From an uncultured Bacteroidales bacterium (GTDB lineage Bacteria > Bacteroidota > Bacteroidia > Bacteroidales > WCHB1-69), in contig CALAVA010000368.1 in the NCBI GenBank assembly GCA_937892025.1, forward strand, positions 1 to 16,643: 16,643 nt of DNA. Direction: 5' to 3'. Below, piece by piece: positions 13,756 to 16,643 of the stretch. The first letter of the stretch is position 1; each line of letters opens with the position of its first letter. The notes under the pieces are model-generated. The model was not told where the DNA came from. It did no database searches and saw only the letters and a program-made list of their open reading frames with translations. Made by a program: the position numbers and the translations under genes.

Positions 13756-15552
13756 ATGTCTTTGTTTTACAGAATACGAGAAAGATTTAAACTATTGATT
13801 TGGGACCATATACCTCGTATTCATGCTTGTTTCCGATGGATAAACATCTTTGTTGCTTTGTTTACCATGGGTGTGATTATCTATTTTTATGGTTTTTCTC
13901 AAACGACATTTTCAGCAACGTTTTGCAATACCGTAATACATTGTAGTTTGTTGTTTTATGCTTTGAAATTCTGTGTTTTGACTATTTTTAACTATAATAG
14001 TCGGGATTATCTAAAAAAACATTGGATAGAAGGGCTTGTTTTGTTGTTTATCCTTTTGTGGTTTTTTGTTATTTATTATTTGAAATTCAATATTTATATT
14101 CCGATTTTTAGTAATGCACAATTACGAAATTTTAATCATTTGACCATCATTTCAGTACAATTGTATTTTTTCGTTTTGGTATTGATGGAATTGCCCAATT
14201 TCAATCATTTGTTAGAAAAATTTCGTGTTGGTCCCGGTGGCATACTTATTGTTTCTTTTTTGTTGTTGATAATTGTCGGAACGTTTGTGTTATTGTTGCC
14301 CGAGATGACGACAAAACCCATTAGCGTTATTGATGCTTTATTTACAGCGACATCGGCAAGTTGTATAACAGGGCTTTCAACTTTGAATCTTGCGACAGAT
14401 TTTACTCTTAAAGGACAGATAATGATATTGTTGCTCTTACAACTTGGAGGCATCAATATCGTTTGTTTTGCTACTTTTTTCACTTCTTTTTATAAAGGTG
14501 GCAATTTGCGTCAGCAATCCATTCTTAAAGAAATGTTAAACACTAATTTATCCGGGTCAAAAAAATTGACAAAAAGAATTATTTTCTACACCTTTGCCAT
14601 AGAAACAATTGGTTTTTTGTGCATATTTTTCTATTTGAATATAACACAAACCTATTCAACGCATTTGCGACAGAATTTTCTATTGTCAGCCTTTCATGCA
14701 ATATCTTCTTTTAACAATGCGGGTTTTAGTATTGTTGAAGAAGGCATGCAAAACAGTTTGTTTATCAATGATTTTTATTTGCAGATAATGACCATAATTT
14801 TAGCCTTTTTGGGAGGTATTGGTTTTTTGACTTTGCATGATGTGTTGGTTGCCTTGACAACAAGAAAAAGACAGCGTTTTTGGACAAAAATACCAATTCG
14901 GACAAAAGTGGTTTTAAAAATGTCTTTTTTGTTATTGCTACTTGGTGCCTTGTTTTTCTTTGTTTTAGAATATCACAATACATTAGAAGGAGAAGGTTTG
15001 TCAAAAAAAATAATGTCATCTATGTTTATGTCCACAGCCTGCCGTTCTATTGGATTTAGTGTTGTTGATGTTGGAAAATGTAGCATATCAACATTGATAA
15101 TTATGTTGATATTGATGGCAATAGGAACCTCTGCTGGTTCTACAGGTGGAGGTATAAAATTATCCACATTTTATATTTTGATAAAATCAGCGTGGGCCAC
15201 CATCAAAGGAAAAAAACAAGTTACTATTTATAATCGTTCCATTTCTTATGATTTGGTAGATAAATCGTATGTGGTTTTAATTTTTACTTTGTTTATTTGT
15301 TTGTCAGGCAGTTTTATTCTCTCTTTGTCAGACCCACAATTCTCGTTTATGGAAATTTTGTTTGAGGTGGTTTCTGCATGTGGTACCGTTGGTTTGTCTA
15401 TGGGAATAACACCGATATTGAGTCCGATAGGCAAAATAACATTGATTATTATTATGTACATCGGTCGAATTACTGTTTTAACATTGGCAATTTCTATTGC
15501 AAGAAAGGCTTTTAACAGATATACGTTGGTAAAAACTAATTTGGATTTGTAG
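13756..15552 (+). CDS. ktrB: Potassium transporter channel subunit KtrB/TrkH with extra N-terminal helices
   Basis: KtrB/TrkH is the membrane channel of a K+ (often Na+-coupled) uptake system gated by KtrA. The 598-residue protein contains four pore-loop repeats with filter sequences TGLS (205-208), NAGF (321-324), RSIGF (430-434) and GTVGLS (543-548). The conserved intramembrane gating loop is at 457-468 (GTSAGSTGGGIK), and the conserved Arg of the last repeat is R571 (YIGRITVLTL). The family core starts near residue 158 (VGPGGILIVSFLLLIIVG). The preceding 155 residues hold about four more hydrophobic segments (near 27-47, 56-78, 91-110 and 128-145) absent from short KtrB proteins of about 450 residues. 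As far as I recall, longer forms are common in Bacteroidetes. A hairpin-forming TTCTTTT/AAAAGAA pair lies just before the ATG. The next ORF starts two bases after the stop. Confidence 0.93.
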   Translation: MSLFYRIRERFKLLIWDHIPRIHACFRWINIFVALFTMGVIIYFYGFSQTTFSATFCNTVIHCSLLFYALKFCVLTIFNYNSRDYLKKHWIEGLVLLFILLWFFVIYYLKFNIYIPIFSNAQLRNFNHLTIISVQLYFFVLVLMELPNFNHLLEKFRVGPGGILIVSFLLLIIVGTFVLLLPEMTTKPISVIDALFTATSASCITGLSTLNLATDFTLKGQIMILLLLQLGGINIVCFATFFTSFYKGGNLRQQSILKEMLNTNLSGSKKLTKRIIFYTFAIETIGFLCIFFYLNITQTYSTHLRQNFLLSAFHAISSFNNAGFSIVEEGMQNSLFINDFYLQIMTIILAFLGGIGFLTLHDVLVALTTRKRQRFWTKIPIRTKVVLKMSFLLLLLGALFFFVLEYHNTLEGEGLSKKIMSSMFMSTACRSIGFSVVDVGKCSISTLIIMLILMAIGTSAGSTGGGIKLSTFYILIKSAWATIKGKKQVTIYNRSISYDLVDKSYVVLIFTLFICLSGSFILSLSDPQFSFMEILFEVVSACGTVGLSMGITPILSPIGKITLIIIMYIGRITVLTLAISIARKAFNRYTLVKTNLDL

Positions 15553-15554
15553 GC

Positions 15555-15683
15555 ATGGGAGAGAGAGTTTTGTTATATATTGGAATATTGAGTCTGTTTT
15601 TTTTAGGCGGTTGGACGGGCATTATAGTGCTACTTTTATTAGGAATTGTTGCTTTTTTATATACTCTACGAAGAGGTCCATAA
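15555..15683 (+). CDS. Short membrane ORF coupled to ktrB, probably a truncated gene start
   Basis: An ATG two bases after the ktrB stop opens a 42-codon frame, MGERVLLYIGILSLFFLGGW followed by a second strongly hydrophobic stretch (TGIIVLLLLGIVAFLYTL) and RRGP before TAA. It would encode one or two membrane helices. The tight spacing suggests a real gene in the ktrA-ktrB operon. The last codons lie where the sequence appears to switch to unrelated material (about 15.65 kb onwards), so the natural protein may be longer and the RRGP end may be an artefact of the junction. I do not recognise a family. Confidence 0.45.
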   Translation: MGERVLLYIGILSLFFLGGWTGIIVLLLLGIVAFLYTLRRGP

Positions 15684-16279
15684 ATAAAATAAAAAGCAGG
15701 TCGAATTTTAAAAGTATGATTATCGATATTCTCGTAAATAGAATATTTAAGAGGTATTTTTTGAATAGCATATGCTAATTCAATTTCATTTAAAGTTTCA
15801 CCTTGTAATATTTTGCAGATATTGCTATATTCTTTAATAATATCTATATTGTTTTCCAGAAAAAATGAATTTAATTTATCAACTAAATCTTCAAATCTAT
15901 CTGAAAGAAATAGTTCAATTTTCTGTTTTAATAATTTTTCGTCTTCTACATTTTCATCATCTGGATGATAATTATTTATGAATAGATAATAATATTTTGG
16001 AATAAAACCGAATAACTCCATCATTTCTTTTATTTTTTTATTTTTTATAATATTTTCTACAGAAAATAACTGTTTAATAAATTTAAATATTATTATTGAT
16101 TTTAATTTAAGTGCTTTTAAAGTTGATTCATAAGTTATGCTTGATTTAGTATCATTTTCATGTACACTACTACAAATAATAAATTTTATCCTTTTATATT
16201 TATCGGATTGAAGTATTTCGTTTAATTTTAAATGAAGATCATAACCAATTTTATATTGATCTATTACAATTATTATTTT
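15653..16279 (-). pseudogene. Fragment resembling the NTPase part of a eukaryotic crinkler/STAND-like protein
   Basis: About 209 codons read in frame on the minus strand and end by running into the reverse complement of the ktrB-linked ORF; the frame closes only at 15536. The fragment has a Walker-B-like strand KIIIVIDQY followed about 25 residues later by IKFIICSS, the order seen in P-loop NTPases. It continues as a Lys/Asn/Ile-rich helical stretch (NIIKNKKIKEMMELFGF, KYYYLFINNYHPDDENVEDE, RFEDLVDKLNSFF). The style and the LDQY-like motif recall NTPase domains of crinkler-type proteins of chytrids, anaerobic fungi and oomycetes. That is an impression, not a database result. No Walker A is present. 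By hand count, two 60-base stretches (16021-16140) hold 7 and 10 G+C, far below the Bacteroidetes genes. Upstream it is fused in frame to an FlhB-like domain. Confidence 0.4.
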
Positions 16280-16563
16280 TCCTTTAATTCTATCACAGTC
16301 GTCAACAAATACAAGTATTTCTGCAACAACTGTATAAAGCTCAGGTGGAATCATATCGCCAATATCAAGCTTTGAAAGTGTGTTAGCAAGCTTTGCATCT
16401 TCATAAGTTGGCACATTAGCTTCCTTAGCTTTTTCTATAATATTCTGGGCAAGATATCCCTTACCACTGGCAATGATTTTTGGCGCTTCTTCTCCTGGTA
16501 CATATTCTAGAGCAACAGCTACCTGTGTTTTTTTGTTCTGTTCTTTTTAGGTTTAATTTGCAT
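16280..16563 (-). pseudogene. FlhB C-terminal-domain-like (FhlB) protein, frameshifted near its start and fused at its end
   Basis: The reading frame encodes QVAVALEYVPGEEAP, KIIASGKGYLAQNIIEKA, NVPTYEDAKLANTLSKLDIG and DMIPPELYTVVAEILVFVDD. This is nearly a complete match to the cytoplasmic C-terminal domain of FlhB/EscU export-switch proteins, in the stand-alone short form found in many Clostridia; the autocleavage NPTH motif is absent. The natural start is the ATG at 16561-16563 (MQIKPKKNRTKK), but a run of seven Ts (16528-16534 on the plus strand) puts it one base out of frame. One extra base there would restore a continuous protein. In the shifted frame the first standard start is a GTG at 16414, inside the domain. 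At VDDCDRIKGK, where such proteins usually end, the frame continues into the AT-rich NTPase-like fragment. A 60-base stretch (16441-16500) holds 27 G+C, richer than its neighbours. The host of this window otherwise shows no flagellar genes. Confidence 0.7.
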
Positions 16564-16643
16564 TTAATTTCTTTTTCTCTAAAAAATTTATTAAAAATTC
16601 CACTATTGATAATTTGTTTAATGCTATATCTTGTTAAGGGATC
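16564..16643 (-). other. Unassigned right end, open in one minus frame
   Basis: On the minus strand one frame is open from the window edge for 60 codons (DPLTRYSIKQIINSGIF at its start), overlapping the start of the FlhB-like gene in another frame. It could be the end of an upstream gene in the same foreign fragment. I do not recognise it and cannot support a call. Confidence 0.2.

Overview
The window comes from the chromosome of an AT-rich member of the Bacteroidetes, probably an anaerobe of the Bacteroidales type. Four things point there. The same promoter element, TAnnTTTG, lies upstream of five genes or gene pairs. The outer-membrane receptor has the carboxypeptidase-like/plug/barrel layout typical of the phylum. 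YidC has a large periplasmic domain and a very basic tail. The lipoprotein resembles small gut-Bacteroidetes lipoproteins. A hydrogenase maturase (HydE) suggests fermentative hydrogen metabolism.

From 1 to 9.03 kb every gene is on the minus strand: mutS (cut by the window edge) behind yidC; a TonB-dependent receptor 11 bases behind pcm (protein repair methyltransferase); dnaN (sliding clamp); and a U32-family RNA-hydroxylation protein. A divergent intergenic region near 9.1 kb carries one promoter for each direction. To its right, dapA (lysine/cell-wall diaminopimelate synthesis) overlaps holA (clamp-loader delta subunit). Next come hydE (minus strand), a divergent small lipoprotein, and a ktrA-ktrB potassium-uptake pair. 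Replication and repair functions (mutS, dnaN, holA) are over-represented but scattered over separate transcripts.

The last kilobase does not fit the rest. Two bases after ktrB a 42-codon membrane ORF begins and soon runs into foreign-looking sequence. On the minus strand, about 15.65-16.28 kb is very AT-rich and encodes a fragment resembling a eukaryotic (crinkler/STAND-like) P-loop NTPase without its P-loop. It is fused in frame to about 16.28-16.56 kb, which encodes a Firmicutes-like FlhB C-terminal-domain protein whose start codon is separated from its body by a one-base frameshift in a homopolymer. Three compositions and three apparent taxonomic sources in one kilobase make a chimeric contig end the most economical explanation; a real horizontal insertion cannot be excluded from sequence alone.

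I see no convincing new biological system. The rest is mainly housekeeping. The items most worth checking are the chimeric tail, a perfect 15-bp inverted repeat just upstream of ktrA, the pcm-receptor pairing, and the isolated hydE.
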